From Bacillus subtilis subsp. subtilis (lineage in GTDB: Bacteria; Pseudomonadota; Gammaproteobacteria; Xanthomonadales; Xanthomonadaceae): a stretch of DNA of 64,000 nt. A program made the position numbers and the translations under genes. Location of the stretch: positions 1-64,000 of the forward strand of contig JAHREJ010000017.1 in assembly GCA_021733645.1 (NCBI GenBank), given 5' to 3'. The notes beneath the pieces are model-generated. The model had not been told where the DNA came from. It saw only the letters and a list, made by a program, of their open reading frames with translations, and did not search any database. Position 1 is the stretch's first letter; each line of letters opens with the position of its first letter. This document shows, piece after piece, positions 1-9,155 of the stretch.

Positions 1-1056
1 GGCGGACAGGTTTTCCGTGGAGGTCTGCAGGTTGGCCACCACCGAGGTGAAGCGGTTCTGCACGGCACCGAGGTCGGCGCGGGTGCTGTTGATCGAACCC
101 AGCGCCTTGTCGACGATTTCCAGGGCCTGCTGGGCACCCTTGACGGTGCTGACATCCAGGTCGCTGGCGTACTCGTTGGCCGGTGCGGCGGTGGCCAGCG
201 TGGCGGCGAAGGTCGGGGCGGTGGCGCCGCCGGCCCAGGTGCCCGGGGTGGCGGTGATCGCCTTGAAGGTACCGTCGGTGTTGACGCTGTCCTTGACCGA
301 GGTCAGGGTCACTGCGTCGCCGGCGGCGTTGACTTCGGCGAAGACGCCGGTTTCACCGATCTTGGCGTTGATCGCGCTCACGACCGCCTCGCGCGAGGCC
401 TTGCCGGTAGCGGCCAGGTCGGCGCCCTGCTTGACGTCCACGCCGGCGATGTCGACGCCGTTGATCTTCATGCCGGTGATCTTGAAATCGGCATTGGCGG
501 TCGGGTTGGCCAGGGCCAGCGAGTTGCTGTCGAACTTGGCGCCGCCCAGTGCGTTGGCCTTGGCGTCCACGACCTTGTCGATGGCAATGGCCTGGCCGGC
601 GTTGGCACCGACCTGGAACAGCTGGCTGGAGAACGAACCGTCCAGCAGCTTGGTGCCGTTGAAGTCGGACTGCTTGGCCACGCGGTCGATTTCGCTGACC
701 AGCTGAGTCACTTCGGCCTGCAGGGCCTTGCGGTCGCTGGCCGAGTTGGTGGCGTTGGAAGCCTGCACGGCCAGTTCACGCACGCGCTGCAGGTTGTTGC
801 CGATTTCGGTCAGCGAACCTTCCGCCACCTGGGCCAGCGAGATGCCGTCGTTGGCATTGCGGATGGCCACGTCGGTACCGCGGATCTGGGTGCCAAAGCG
901 CTCGGAGATGGCCAGGCCTGCCGCATCGTCCTTGGCGCTGTTGATGCGCGAACCCGAGGACAGGCGCTGGATGGTGGTGGCCAGGGAGCTGCCGCTGGTG
1001 CTCAGGTTACGCTGAGCATTCAACGACATCGTGTTGGTGTTGATGACTTGTGCCAT
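1..1056 (-). CDS. fliC: flagellin, C-terminus outside the window
   Basis: Filament subunit secreted by the flagellar type III apparatus. The start at 1056 gives MAQVINTNTMSLNAQ, the conserved D0 helix of flagellins, after an AAGGA ribosome site. 352 codons are present and the reading frame runs off position 1, so the terminal D0 helix is missing only because the window ends. Residues 1 to about 150 are almost identical to the neighbouring flagellin, while the central region (about 165-290) differs, as expected for the surface-exposed D2/D3 part. The 72 bp gap upstream has no recognisable FliA promoter or terminator, so read-through from the upstream flagellin is likely. Family assignment is certain; which flagellin paralogue it is cannot be told. 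Confidence 0.95.
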   Translation of the reverse strand, partial: MAQVINTNTMSLNAQRNLSTSGSSLATTIQRLSSGSRINSAKDDAAGLAISERFGTQIRGTDVAIRNANDGISLAQVAEGSLTEIGNNLQRVRELAVQASNATNSASDRKALQAEVTQLVSEIDRVAKQSDFNGTKLLDGSFSSQLFQVGANAGQAIAIDKVVDAKANALGGAKFDSNSLALANPTANADFKITGMKINGVDIAGVDVKQGADLAATGKASREAVVSAINAKIGETGVFAEVNAAGDAVTLTSVKDSVNTDGTFKAITATPGTWAGGATAPTFAATLATAAPANEYASDLDVSTVKGAQQALEIVDKALGSINSTRADLGAVQNRFTSVVANLQTSTENLSA

Positions 1057-1128
1057 GGGAAGAGGTCCTTGAGCGGTTGCACGTGAGTTGGGTTAGACGC
1101 TCATGACGTGCTTCAGGAGCGGCTCATG

Positions 1129-2295
1129 TCAGCGCTGCAACAGGCTGAGCACGTTCTGCGGCACCTGGTTGGCCTGGGCCAGCATGGCCGTACCGGCCTG
1201 CTGCAGGATCTGGGTGCGGGTCAGCTCTGCGGTTTCCTTGGCAAAGTCGGTGTCACGGATGCGGCTGCGCGAAGCCGACAGGTTTTCCGAGGAGGTCTGC
1301 AGGTTGGCAACGACGGAGGTGAAGCGGTTCTGGATGGCGCCGAGGTCGGCGCGCACGCTGTTGACCGATTCCAGGGCCTTGTCGACGATTTCCAGCGCCT
1401 TCTGCGCCCCGACGTAGGAGGAGACGTCCAGGTCCTGCACGAAGCTGGAGGTGGCAGTGGCGGCAACCGAGCTGGGCGCGGCGGCGGTGGAGTTGGCCAG
1501 GCTCAACTGGGCGGCACCGGTGATGACCAGGTCGCGGTCGGCCTGCACCGAGGTCAGCTTCAGGCGGTGGGTGTCCGGGGTGCCGGCGGTGGTGACCACT
1601 TCGGCATAGACGCCGGCTTCGCCGATCTTGCTGTTGATCTGGGCGGCGGCCGAGGCGGCGAACTCGGCGGTGGTCTTGCCGGTGATGGTGCCGATGGTGG
1701 CGCCGTTGATGGTCACGCCGGTCAGGTCGGTGATGGTGGCGATGTCGCCGGTGCTGTCGACCGGGGCGGCAAACTTGGCGTTGCCCAGCGAGCTGGCCTT
1801 GGCGTCGACGACATTGTTGATGGCGATGGCCTGGCCGGCGTTGGCGCCCACCTGGAACAGCTGGCTGGTGAAGCTGCCGTCCAGCAGCTTGGTGCCGTTG
1901 AAGTCGGACTGCTTGGCCACGCGGTCGATTTCGCTGACCAGCTGGGTGACTTCGGCCTGCAGGGCCTTGCGGTCGCTGGCCGAGTTGGTGGCGTTGGAAG
2001 CCTGTACGGCCAGTTCGCGGACGCGCTGCAGGTTGTTGCCGATTTCGCTCAGGGAGCCTTCGGCGACCTGGGCCAGCGAAATGCCGTCGTTGGCATTGCG
2101 GATGGCCACGTCGGTGCCGCGGATCTGGGTGCCGAAACGCTCGGAGATGGCCAAGCCGGCGGCGTCGTCCTTCGCGCTGTTGATGCGCAGGCCGGACGAG
2201 AGGCGCTGGATGGTGGTAGCGAGCGAGCTGCCGCTGGTGCTCAGGTTGCGCTGAGCGTTGAGCGACATCGTATTGGTGTTGATTACCTGTGCCAT
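1129..2295 (-). CDS. fliC: flagellin
   Basis: Complete flagellin of 388 residues forming the flagellar filament. It has the N-terminal D0/D1 block (SLNAQRNLSTSGSSLATTIQ, then SSGLRINSAKDDAAGLAISE) and the C-terminal coiled block ending VLSLLQR. The central variable part (about 160-290) is rich in Ala, Thr and Val. A ribosome site (AAGGGAG) precedes the start. A FliA-type promoter sits 94 bp upstream, so it should be expressed only after hook completion, when FlgM is exported. It is the first of at least two tandem flagellin genes, probably an old duplication kept similar at the ends by conversion or selection. Confidence 0.97.
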   Translation of the reverse strand: MAQVINTNTMSLNAQRNLSTSGSSLATTIQRLSSGLRINSAKDDAAGLAISERFGTQIRGTDVAIRNANDGISLAQVAEGSLSEIGNNLQRVRELAVQASNATNSASDRKALQAEVTQLVSEIDRVAKQSDFNGTKLLDGSFTSQLFQVGANAGQAIAINNVVDAKASSLGNAKFAAPVDSTGDIATITDLTGVTINGATIGTITGKTTAEFAASAAAQINSKIGEAGVYAEVVTTAGTPDTHRLKLTSVQADRDLVITGAAQLSLANSTAAAPSSVAATATSSFVQDLDVSSYVGAQKALEIVDKALESVNSVRADLGAIQNRFTSVVANLQTSSENLSASRSRIRDTDFAKETAELTRTQILQQAGTAMLAQANQVPQNVLSLLQR

Positions 2296-2388
2296 GGGTC
2301 GTCTCCCTTGTTGGAATCCCGGTGGTGAATGGAACGAAGCGCCGCCGTTTTTTTTTGTTTGGCTGTGTGCTTCGCTGTTGCCAAATCA

Positions 2389-2415
2389 ATAACGGCGCTT
2401 TGTCAACAACCTTTA
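2389..2415 (-). promoter_or_regulatory. FliA (sigma-28) promoter of fliC
   Basis: On the minus strand the sequence reads TAAA (2415-2412), a 15-base spacer, then GCCGTTAT (2396-2389). This matches the sigma-28 consensus TAAA-N15-GCCGATAA closely. The same -10 octamer precedes flgM. Transcription would start near 2382, giving a leader of about 87 nt that contains an A-rich stretch before the fliC start at 2295. Confidence 0.88.
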
Positions 2416-2532
2416 GGCGGAAATCTCGCTGGGGCTGTGGCTTGTGCCGTCCGGGGCCTTGGCTGTGCACCCCGATAGAAGGGTTAACGGCGCGGGAGGC
2501 GGTAATTGAAGGGGTTTTCACCCGTGCCCAGG

Positions 2533-2703
2533 CTTCTTTCAGGGCTGCCGCGGGCGCTCGGGCCCCGTGGCGGCCGGTAGGCCCCTGGGCAAATGTCCCC
2601 CGCCTGCCGCCTGCCGCCTGCGGCGACCGCCTCCTCCTTTACGTTGCCCAGGGGCCTACCGGCCGCCACGGGGCCCGAGCGCCCGCGGCAGCCCTGAAAG
2701 AAG
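2533..2703 (-). repeat. long-stem inverted repeat unit, 60 bp perfect arms
   Basis: Positions 2533-2592 and 2644-2703 are perfect reverse complements over 60 bp, separated by 51 nt. Read on the minus strand, the stem closes on GTAAAGGAGGAGG, then a small GC-rich apical stem, then GGGGGACATTT, and returns through the other arm. The same loop sequences occur in four other units in the window with different stem sequences. Arms resemble those of the unit at 14065-14189 (shared GCCGGTAGGCCCCTGG part). The strand given is that carrying the purine-rich loop. Function unknown; far too long for an ordinary terminator. Confidence 0.9.
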
Positions 2704-2725
2704 CGGGAGGCTTCTGCGGGGCGCA

Positions 2726-2847
2726 GGTGGGGCCAGTGTTGGGCGGCGCTGCCCTTGCGGGCGACGTAAAGGGGGAGGGGGCGGCCGCAGGCCAACGCCG
2801 GGGGACATTCGCTGGCAAGGGCAGCGCGGCCCAACACTGGCCCCACC
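2726..2847 (+). repeat. long-stem inverted repeat unit, opposite orientation
   Basis: Arms 2726-2758 and 2815-2847 pair over 32 of 33 positions. The enclosed 56 nt carry GTAAAGGGGGAGG, a variable apical stem (GGCC-GCA-GGCC) and GGGGGACATTC on the plus strand, the reverse of the neighbouring unit at 2533-2703. The arm pattern (GGTGGGG...TTGGGC...TGCCCTT) resembles the units at 13915 and 39591. The two units thus form a head-to-head pair between the flgL terminator and the fliC promoter. Confidence 0.88.
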
Positions 2848-2894
2848 GGCTGCCGCGTCTGCAACGCCAACGGCGCACGTCGTGAGAGAAGAAC

Positions 2895-2930
2895 GAAAAA
2901 GGCCGCGATGCGCTTCGCATCGCGGCCTTC
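2895..2930 (-). terminator. intrinsic terminator of flgL
   Basis: On the minus strand a 14-bp perfect stem (2929-2916 with 2912-2899) with a three-base loop is followed by TTTTT (2900-2896). It lies about 30 bp beyond the flgL stop and should separate the flgB-flgL transcript from fliC. Confidence 0.92.
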
Positions 2931-2961
2931 GGGCCTGCGGCTGTTTCGTAGCGCGCGTCGA

Positions 2962-4164
2962 TCAGCGCAACGTGTTGAACAACGACATCTGCTGCATCTG
3001 CGAGAACAGGGTCTGCGCGGCCTGCAGGGCAGTGCTTTCCAGCTGGTACTGGCTGATCGCGTCGGCATAGTCCAGGTCGCGCATCTGCGACAGCGTTCCC
3101 TTCAGCGTGACCGTGTTCGATTCACGCATGTCCGCGGCGTTGTCCAGCGCTTTCAGCTGGGCACCGCCAGCCGCGCGCGAATCGATCATGCGCTCGGAGG
3201 CGCGGGCGACATCGCGTAGGCCGCTCTGCAGCAGGTTCTGCTGGGCCGCGGACTGGCTGGCGCTGCCGGTGTCCATCTTCAATGAGCCGATCAGGCTGTC
3301 CAGGGTGCTGAAGATGTCGCGGCTGGTGGCGGGGCTCACGTTGAAGGTGTCGCCGGCGGCCGGCTTGCCGTCCACATGCAGGCGCACGCCATTGAGTACC
3401 AGGTCGTCGCCGGGCTTCATGGTGCCGGTGGACACCACCGTGCCGGCGTCGTCCAGCAGCTCGTACTGGTCGGCGGCGGTGAAGCGCACGCTGAAGGCCT
3501 TGCCGTCCCAACTGTCGCTGCCGTCGCGGGTGACATTGGTCAGCACGCCGGTGCCGGTGTTGGCCGGGTTGGCCGCGCCGTCCACATGGCCGTCGCCGGT
3601 GCCGATGCGCAGGAAGATCTCGCTGCCGGGCAGGGCGTCCAGCACGTAGGTATCCGGGCCGACTTCCACCTGGCGCTGGTTCTGGTCGCCGTTGTAGACC
3701 ACCTTGCCGTCGACCTGGCTGAAGGGCGGGCTGCCATCGGCGGTGCCACCGAACAGGTAGCGGCCGGTGCCGTCGGTGCTGTTGGCCAGCGCCAGCAGAT
3801 TGCTGCGGATCGCCTCGATTTCGGTGACCATCGATTGCTTGTCGGCCGCGGCCAGCGCCGGGTTGTTGGCGTAGATGGTCAGTTCGGTGATGCGGCCCAT
3901 CATGTCGCCGACCTGCGCCAGCGCGTTTTCCTGCAGGCCCAGCCGGTTCTGTACGTTGCCGGCGTTGAGCTGCATGCGATCCAGCGAGGCCAGCGTGCGG
4001 TCCAGGCCCACCGCGGCGCCGGAGGCGACCGGGTCGTCCTTGGCGGTCACCAGGCGGCGGCCGGTGGCGATCTGCTGTTCCAGGTGGCTCATTTTGGCCT
4101 GCTTGGCCATCATCAGCGAAACCGACTGGCTGAACATCATGCCGGTGGAGATACGGTTGTTCAT
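2962..4164 (-). CDS. flgL: flagellar hook-associated protein 3 FlgL
   Basis: 400-residue junction protein that connects FlgK to the filament. The N-terminus (MNNRISTGMMFSQSVSLMM, then QIATGRRLVTAKDDPVASGA) and the C-terminal helix ending QMSLFNTLR are the flagellin-like D0/D1 regions typical of FlgL. The middle (about 190-290) is the variable exposed domain. Its ATG overlaps the flgK stop by 4 bp, so the two are translationally coupled, matching their side-by-side roles at the hook-filament junction. An intrinsic terminator follows directly. Confidence 0.96.
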   Translation of the reverse strand: MNNRISTGMMFSQSVSLMMAKQAKMSHLEQQIATGRRLVTAKDDPVASGAAVGLDRTLASLDRMQLNAGNVQNRLGLQENALAQVGDMMGRITELTIYANNPALAAADKQSMVTEIEAIRSNLLALANSTDGTGRYLFGGTADGSPPFSQVDGKVVYNGDQNQRQVEVGPDTYVLDALPGSEIFLRIGTGDGHVDGAANPANTGTGVLTNVTRDGSDSWDGKAFSVRFTAADQYELLDDAGTVVSTGTMKPGDDLVLNGVRLHVDGKPAAGDTFNVSPATSRDIFSTLDSLIGSLKMDTGSASQSAAQQNLLQSGLRDVARASERMIDSRAAGGAQLKALDNAADMRESNTVTLKGTLSQMRDLDYADAISQYQLESTALQAAQTLFSQMQQMSLFNTLR

Positions 4165-6041
4165 CGGCCTACGGCTCCCAGGATGGTCTGGAACATGGTG
4201 TCGGCGGTGGAGATCAGCTGCGAGGCGGCCTGGTAGGCCTGTTGCAGGCGCAGCATGTCCGCCGCTTCTTCATCCAGATTGACCCCCGAGACCGAATCAC
4301 GCGCGGCCTGTGCCTGGTCGGTGATGACCATCTGGGCCTGCAGCGAATAGTCGGCCGAGCGCGCGGCGGCGCCCACTTGGGTGGTCAATCCGCCCAGGGC
4401 GCCACTGAGGGTCACGGTGCCGTCGTTGAACGCCTTGGCCTGCTCGACCTTGGCCAGCAGCAGCGCGTTGCTGTTGTCCGACGAGCCGGCCGGGGTGGGC
4501 CCGATGTTGAAGGTGTCGCCCGGCTTGGGGGCACCATCGAGCACGAAACTCCAGCCGTTGGCGCTGATGGTCTGGCCCGCGGTATAGGTGAACGGACCCG
4601 CGCCATCCAGGGTGTACTGGGTGGCGCTGGTGAACACGATCGCCGCCGGGTTGCGCAGCGCGGCGTTGCTGTGGTCGGTGACCTTCACCCCGGTCAGTTT
4701 GCCGGTGCCGGTGTTGGCCAGCGCGGCGCTGCCCTTGATCGGGGCGGCAGCGGCAATCCGCGAGGTATCGGTGATGGCCACCGACATCGTACCGGCCACC
4801 CCGGCAGTGGGCTGCAGCAGCATGCGGTCATTGAGCGCCGGCGTGCCGGTCATCACCAGTTCCACGCCATTGAGCACCAGCGGGTCGGTGGCAGTGCCGG
4901 TGCCGGTCATGGCAATGGCCACGCCGGTGTCGGCGCGGCTGGCCTGCCATTGGGTGCCATCGAACTTCAGCACCACGTTCTGCCCGTCCAGCTTGGACAG
5001 GTCGCCGAAGCGGGCGGTCATGCTGGCGGTGCCGGCGTTGCTGGAATGGCCGGTGATGCGCGGCGCGCCGATGTTGAAGAAGTCCCCGCCCAGGTTGCCG
5101 TACAGGTCTGCACCCTGGCGATGCACGTCATTGAAGCTGCTGGCCATGCCGATCGCCAGCTTGCCCAGTTCGGCCTGGGTGGGGGTCAGCACGGTGTCGC
5201 GGAACTCGAGCAGGCCGCCGATCTGGCCGCCGAGCGTCTTCGGTTCAAGCGTGATCTTCTGCCCGGCGCTCTCCAGCGCCAGCTGCAGGCGCTCGGGCAT
5301 GTAGGGGTCGCTGATGGTGGTGACCTTGGACGCGGTCGTCCCCACCACCAGTGCCTGGCCGCCAGCGGTGTAGACGTTCATGATGCCGCCGTCCTGCATC
5401 ACCGCGTTACCGCCGGTGTAGCCGACCAGGTTGGCGATCAACTGGTCGCGGCGGTCCAGCAGGTCCGGCGCGGCATTGGCCGCGTTGCCGCCGATGGCGC
5501 CGTTGAGCTGGGCGATTTCCTTGGCCAGCCGGTTGATCTCGGTGGCACCGGCGATCAGGCCGTTGTTGACCTCGCCGTTGAGTGTATTGAGCTGGCCATT
5601 GAGCTGCTGGAAGCGGTTGGCCAGGGTCTTGCCACCATCGAGCATGTTCTGCCGGTCGGCGGTGCCCGACGCATTGGAGGACAGGCCGCTGACGGTGTCG
5701 AAGAAGCTCGACCACACCCCCGACACATTGGTGGCGGTATCGGAGAACATCGCATCGACGCGGTCGGCCATGCTCGACAACTGCTTCAACCGGGCAAGTT
5801 CACCGCTGCCATCCAGCAGCCGCGAGATCGCCAGCTGGTCGGCCACGCGGCGGATATCGGTGATGCGGGTGCCGTTGCCGACGTCGCCATAGCCGAAGTT
5901 CTGCGGGTTGGCGGTGGCGAAGTCGACCTTCTGCCGGCTGTAGCCGGGGGTGTTGATGTTGGCGACGTTATGGCTGGTGGTCGCCAAGGCCCGCTGGAAG
6001 GCGAGCAGGGCACTGGTGCCGGTGGAAAGTACGCTGGACAT
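4161..6041 (-). CDS. flgK: flagellar hook-associated protein 1 FlgK
   Basis: 626-residue first junction protein on the hook tip. The N-terminus carries the axial-protein signature (LAFQRALATTSHNVANINTP, GYSRQKVDF) and the C-terminus has the conserved SGVNLDEEAADMLRLQQAYQ helix. Three internal stretches (about 330-530) resemble one another in Gly/Thr-rich composition, as in the outer domains of FlgK. It begins 8 bp after the flgJ stop and overlaps flgL. Expression is likely from the flgG promoter and further upstream. Confidence 0.96.
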   Translation of the reverse strand: MSSVLSTGTSALLAFQRALATTSHNVANINTPGYSRQKVDFATANPQNFGYGDVGNGTRITDIRRVADQLAISRLLDGSGELARLKQLSSMADRVDAMFSDTATNVSGVWSSFFDTVSGLSSNASGTADRQNMLDGGKTLANRFQQLNGQLNTLNGEVNNGLIAGATEINRLAKEIAQLNGAIGGNAANAAPDLLDRRDQLIANLVGYTGGNAVMQDGGIMNVYTAGGQALVVGTTASKVTTISDPYMPERLQLALESAGQKITLEPKTLGGQIGGLLEFRDTVLTPTQAELGKLAIGMASSFNDVHRQGADLYGNLGGDFFNIGAPRITGHSSNAGTASMTARFGDLSKLDGQNVVLKFDGTQWQASRADTGVAIAMTGTGTATDPLVLNGVELVMTGTPALNDRMLLQPTAGVAGTMSVAITDTSRIAAAAPIKGSAALANTGTGKLTGVKVTDHSNAALRNPAAIVFTSATQYTLDGAGPFTYTAGQTISANGWSFVLDGAPKPGDTFNIGPTPAGSSDNSNALLLAKVEQAKAFNDGTVTLSGALGGLTTQVGAAARSADYSLQAQMVITDQAQAARDSVSGVNLDEEAADMLRLQQAYQAASQLISTADTMFQTILGAVGR

Positions 6042-6049
6042 GGGTTACC

Positions 6050-7279
6050 TCAACGACGGATGACACCCAGCCCGGTCGGGCTGGCGGTGCTGGCAAAGGT
6101 CTGGCCCAGACGCTGGCTGGCATCACCCACGGCGGCAATGGCGCGCTCGATGGTGGGGCCGCCGGCGATGGCGGCAATCTTGGCCGCGTAGCTGGGATCG
6201 GTGGCATAGCCGGCCTTCTGCAGGCCCTGGGCGAAGCTGCGGACATCGCCGCCGGCCTGCAGCGCATTCTGGTAGCGCGGGCTGTTCTTGAGCAGTTTCA
6301 CGTAGTCGGCAAAGCTGTCGCCCACCGAGGTGTACGCGCGGAAGCTGGCGGTCTCGTTGCGGCGCACGCCGTCGACGTATTCGTGGGTGCCGCTGCTGGC
6401 GCGTTCGCCGTTCCAGCCGTTGGCCTTGATCCCGAACAGGTTGTGCGAACTGCCGCCGCCGTTGCGCTGCACCAGCTTGCGGCCCCAACCGGTTTCCAGG
6501 GCGGCCTGGGCGACCAGCGCCTTGGCGTCCACGCCCAGCTCGCGCGCGGCCTGCTGGGCATGGCCCCAGATGCTGGCCACGAAGCCTTCGGGGGTGTGCG
6601 GGCCAAGTTTGGCGGCCGCGGTGTTGGCTGCCAGCGTGTCCACCGCGCCCAGGCCACGCGTGGTGGCGGTGTCGTTGACGCCGCTCCAGCGATCATTGAC
6701 CAGGGCAGCCCAGTTGTCCTGGGTAGGTGCGGCGACGCCGGACGGCGCCGCATACGGATCGTTGCGGCCAATGGCCTCGTGCATCTGGCTGCTCTCGCGG
6801 CCGGCAATCAGGTCCAGCGCGCGCTCCATCGGCTGCAGCACCGCCGACGGTTCGGCACCGCCGAGCTGCTGCAGCAGGTCCACCTCGCTTGGCGCGCCGG
6901 CCGGGGCGGTGCCGGTGGGCAGCGCCATCGGCGTGGCTGCCGGCGCATTGAGCCGGTAGGCACGCAGGGCCGCTGCCGGATTCAGCGCGGTGTCGGTCGG
7001 CTTGGTGGCCTCGGCCTCGGCGCCGCCCAGTTGCCGGGTGATCATCGCCGACAGCCCCAGGCCACGCCCGCGCGTCATCGCTTCGGCGATCTTCTTGTCG
7101 TACATCTCGCGGAACATGGTGTTTTCGGCAGGGAACAGTGAATCGCCAAAGCTGGCATCGCGCATGCTCTTGACCAGCATCTGCGCGAACTGGCCTTCCA
7201 GCTGCCGCGCCACCTTGTCCACTTTGGCCGGGCTGTTGGCCTGGGCCGGATTGAGTTCCAGTGCGGGGTTGATGCGCAT
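6050..7279 (-). CDS. flgJ: FlgJ, rod cap and peptidoglycan hydrolase
   Basis: 409-residue two-domain protein. Residues about 15-110 form the rod-capping domain (AKVDKVARQLEGQFAQMLVK, then NTMFREMYDKKIAEAM). Residues about 225-385 form the glucosaminidase domain with ALVAQAALETGWGRK and HNLFGIKANGWNG, which opens the peptidoglycan for rod passage. The catalytic Glu is in the AALETGWG motif. It is longer than the enteric protein (about 315 residues) because of an Ala/Pro-rich linker of about 100 residues. It lies 1 bp after flgI. Confidence 0.95.
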   Translation of the reverse strand: MRINPALELNPAQANSPAKVDKVARQLEGQFAQMLVKSMRDASFGDSLFPAENTMFREMYDKKIAEAMTRGRGLGLSAMITRQLGGAEAEATKPTDTALNPAAALRAYRLNAPAATPMALPTGTAPAGAPSEVDLLQQLGGAEPSAVLQPMERALDLIAGRESSQMHEAIGRNDPYAAPSGVAAPTQDNWAALVNDRWSGVNDTATTRGLGAVDTLAANTAAAKLGPHTPEGFVASIWGHAQQAARELGVDAKALVAQAALETGWGRKLVQRNGGGSSHNLFGIKANGWNGERASSGTHEYVDGVRRNETASFRAYTSVGDSFADYVKLLKNSPRYQNALQAGGDVRSFAQGLQKAGYATDPSYAAKIAAIAGGPTIERAIAAVGDASQRLGQTFASTASPTGLGVIRR

Positions 7280-7280
7280 G

Positions 7281-8432
7281 TCAGATCACCTCGAGTTCGG
7301 CGCTCAACGCACCGGCCTGCTTGAGGGCTTCCAGGATGGCGATCAGGTCACCGGGGGCGGCGCCCACGGCATTCACCGCATGCACGATCTCGTCCAGGGT
7401 GGTGCCACCGGTGAACTTGAACATGCGGCTGCCATCGTTGGTGGCGGTGATGGTGGACTGCGGCGTGGCCACGGTCTGGCCATTGCCGAAGGCATTGGGT
7501 TGGCTGACGTTGGTGTTCTCGTTGATGGTCACGGTGAGCGAACCATGCGAGATGGCGGCGGCGCCCACCCGTACCTGCGCGCCGATCACCACCGTGCCGG
7601 TACGGGCGTTGACCACCACCTTGGCCGGCGCGCTGCCGGGGGTGAGTTCCAGGTTCTCGATGCGTGCCAGCAGGCCGATGCGCGCGCCCGGGTCGCTGGG
7701 CGACTGCACCGATACCGTCACCCCGTCGATGGCGCGCGCGGCGCCATCGCCAAAGGCGTTGTTCAGTGCGGCGACCATCCGCGACACGGTGGTGAAGTCG
7801 TTCTTGTGCAGGTTCAGGGTGATGTCGCCCCCGCCACTGAACACATCGGGCAGTGCACGCTCCACGGTGGCGCCATTGGGAATGCGGCCCACGCTGGGCA
7901 CGTTCACCGACACCCGCGAGCCATCCTTGCCCTGCGCACCGAAGCCGCCCACCACCAGGTTGCCCTGGGCGATGGCATAGACCTGGCCATCGGCACCGCG
8001 CAGCGGCGCCATCAGCAACGAACCGCCGCGCAGCGACACCGCGTTGCCGATCGAGGACACGGTGATGTCGATCGGCTGGCCCGGCTTGGCGAACGGCGGC
8101 AGCTCGGCATGGATCGCCACGGCCGCCACGTTCTTCAGCTGCGGATTGACGTTGGCCGGCACGTTGACGCCAAGTTCGCCCAGCAGGTTCTTCAGGCTCT
8201 GCACGGTGAAGGGGGCCTGGCTGGTGCGATCGCCGCTGCCGTCCAGGCCCACCACCAGGCCATAGCCGACCAGCGCATTGGTACGCACGCCGCCGACCTG
8301 GGCCAGGTCCTTGATGCGCTCGGCAGAAGCGGGGGCCACCAGCGCGAACAGCGCCAGCAGCGTGACCGCCGTACGTACCGCGTGGAGCGACGCCGTGCGT
8401 CGCTGCCCAGCAATGAAGAAGGAAAAGGTCAT
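7281..8432 (-). CDS. flgI: flagellar P-ring protein FlgI
   Basis: 383-residue periplasmic P-ring subunit that forms the bushing around the rod in the peptidoglycan layer. A Sec signal peptide (about 1-37, ending APASA) precedes [20 protein letters not shown], the hallmark start of mature Flg[16 protein letters not shown] and the C-terminal [20 protein letters not shown] are also family signatures. The chosen start gives an n-region longer than usual; a later start is not available before the hydrophobic core. It sits between flgH and flgJ with gaps of 7 and 1 bp. Confidence 0.95.
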   Translation of the reverse strand: MTFSFFIAGQRRTASLHAVRTAVTLLALFALVAPASAERIKDLAQVGGVRTNALVGYGLVVGLDGSGDRTSQAPFTVQSLKNLLGELGVNVPANVNPQLKNVAAVAIHAELPPFAKPGQPIDITVSSIGNAVSLRGGSLLMAPLRGADGQVYAIAQGNLVVGGFGAQGKDGSRVSVNVPSVGRIPNGATVERALPDVFSGGGDITLNLHKNDFTTVSRMVAALNNAFGDGAARAIDGVTVSVQSPSDPGARIGLLARIENLELTPGSAPAKVVVNARTGTVVIGAQVRVGAAAISHGSLTVTINENTNVSQPNAFGNGQTVATPQSTITATNDGSRMFKFTGGTTLDEIVHAVNAVGAAPGDLIAILEALKQAGALSAELEVI

Positions 8433-8439
8433 GTCAGGC

Positions 8440-9132
8440 TCAGAACGGCGTCAACGCCGAGTTGAAGAAGCGGCTCAGCCAGCCCATCGCGTTGGACTGG
8501 GCAACCGGGCCGCGGCCGCCGTAGACGATGCGGGCATCGGCCACACGGCTGGACGGAATGGTGTTGTCGGGGAAGATGTCCGCCGCGCGCACGATGCCCT
8601 GCACCTGCACCAGCTCGTCGCCCTGGTTCAACCGCAGGTTCTTGGCGCCCTGGACCACCAGGTTGCCGTTGGGCAGCCGCTGCACCACCGTGACGGTCAC
8701 GCTGCCCTGCAGGCGGTTGCTCTGCGCGCTGGTGCCCTTGCCGGCGAAGTCGCGATCGGCCTTGGCGCTGGCGCTCAGGATGTCCTTGCCGCCCAGCGTC
8801 ACCGGCGCGCCGAACAGGTTCGGGCTGCCGATGGTCAGGTCCGATTTCTTCTCCGTCGAGGTATTGGCGGTGGTCTGGGCCGTGGTGTTTTCGGTCAGGG
8901 TGATGGTCAGCAGGTCGCCGACATCGCGCGCGCGCCGGTCCGAGTACAGCTGCAGGCCGGGGCCGGCGGCGTAGATCGCACCGGCGGTGGCCTGCGCGGT
9001 CGGGGCCACGATCGGGGTAACCGGCGCCATCGCCGGATAGGGCCGGACATCGCCAGCGATGACGCAGCCGCCCAGCAGGGCGACCACGGCGCTGGCAAGC
9101 AGCAGGCGGAGGGTAGGGCGCAGGGGCGACAT
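8440..9132 (-). CDS. flgH: flagellar L-ring lipoprotein FlgH
   Basis: 230-residue outer-membrane L-ring subunit. The signal peptide ends in a lipobox (LLGGC), so Cys22 should be lipidated. The conserved core is present: [20 protein letters not shown], then [14 protein letters not shown]-like sequence and the C-terminal [19 protein letters not shown]. It follows flgG and precedes flgI, the normal order. Confidence 0.96.
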   Translation of the reverse strand: MSPLRPTLRLLLASAVVALLGGCVIAGDVRPYPAMAPVTPIVAPTAQATAGAIYAAGPGLQLYSDRRARDVGDLLTITLTENTTAQTTANTSTEKKSDLTIGSPNLFGAPVTLGGKDILSASAKADRDFAGKGTSAQSNRLQGSVTVTVVQRLPNGNLVVQGAKNLRLNQGDELVQVQGIVRAADIFPDNTIPSSRVADARIVYGGRGPVAQSNAMGWLSRFFNSALTPF

Positions 9133-9155
9133 GGCAGGATTCCCGGTTCGACCGA

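Larger units (their letters stand above)
2296..2961. other. non-coding region between flgL and fliC
   Basis: This 666 bp stretch has no gene I would defend. From the flgL side it holds the flgL terminator (2895-2930), two very long inverted repeats (2726-2847 and 2533-2703), about 120 bp of unremarkable sequence, and the FliA promoter and leader of fliC. Long open frames exist on both strands, but they follow the GC-rich repeat arms and mirror one another. Confidence 0.8.

Noticed and set aside
1-1056. Truncated flagellin pseudogene
   Set aside because: The frame is open to the window edge; absence of the C-terminus is only the cut of the window.
2368-2383. Possible sigma-54 promoter in the fliC leader (TGGCAACAGCGAAGCA)
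   Set aside because: GG-N10-GC spacing is met but the -12 half reads AAGCA, and the strong FliA promoter just upstream is enough to explain expression.
2289-3070. Overlapping open frames of 93-198 codons on both strands in the flgL-fliC gap
   Set aside because: They run through the mirrored GC-rich arms, so the same composition gives frames in both directions. They have no ribosome sites or family motifs, and they are Arg/Pro-rich.
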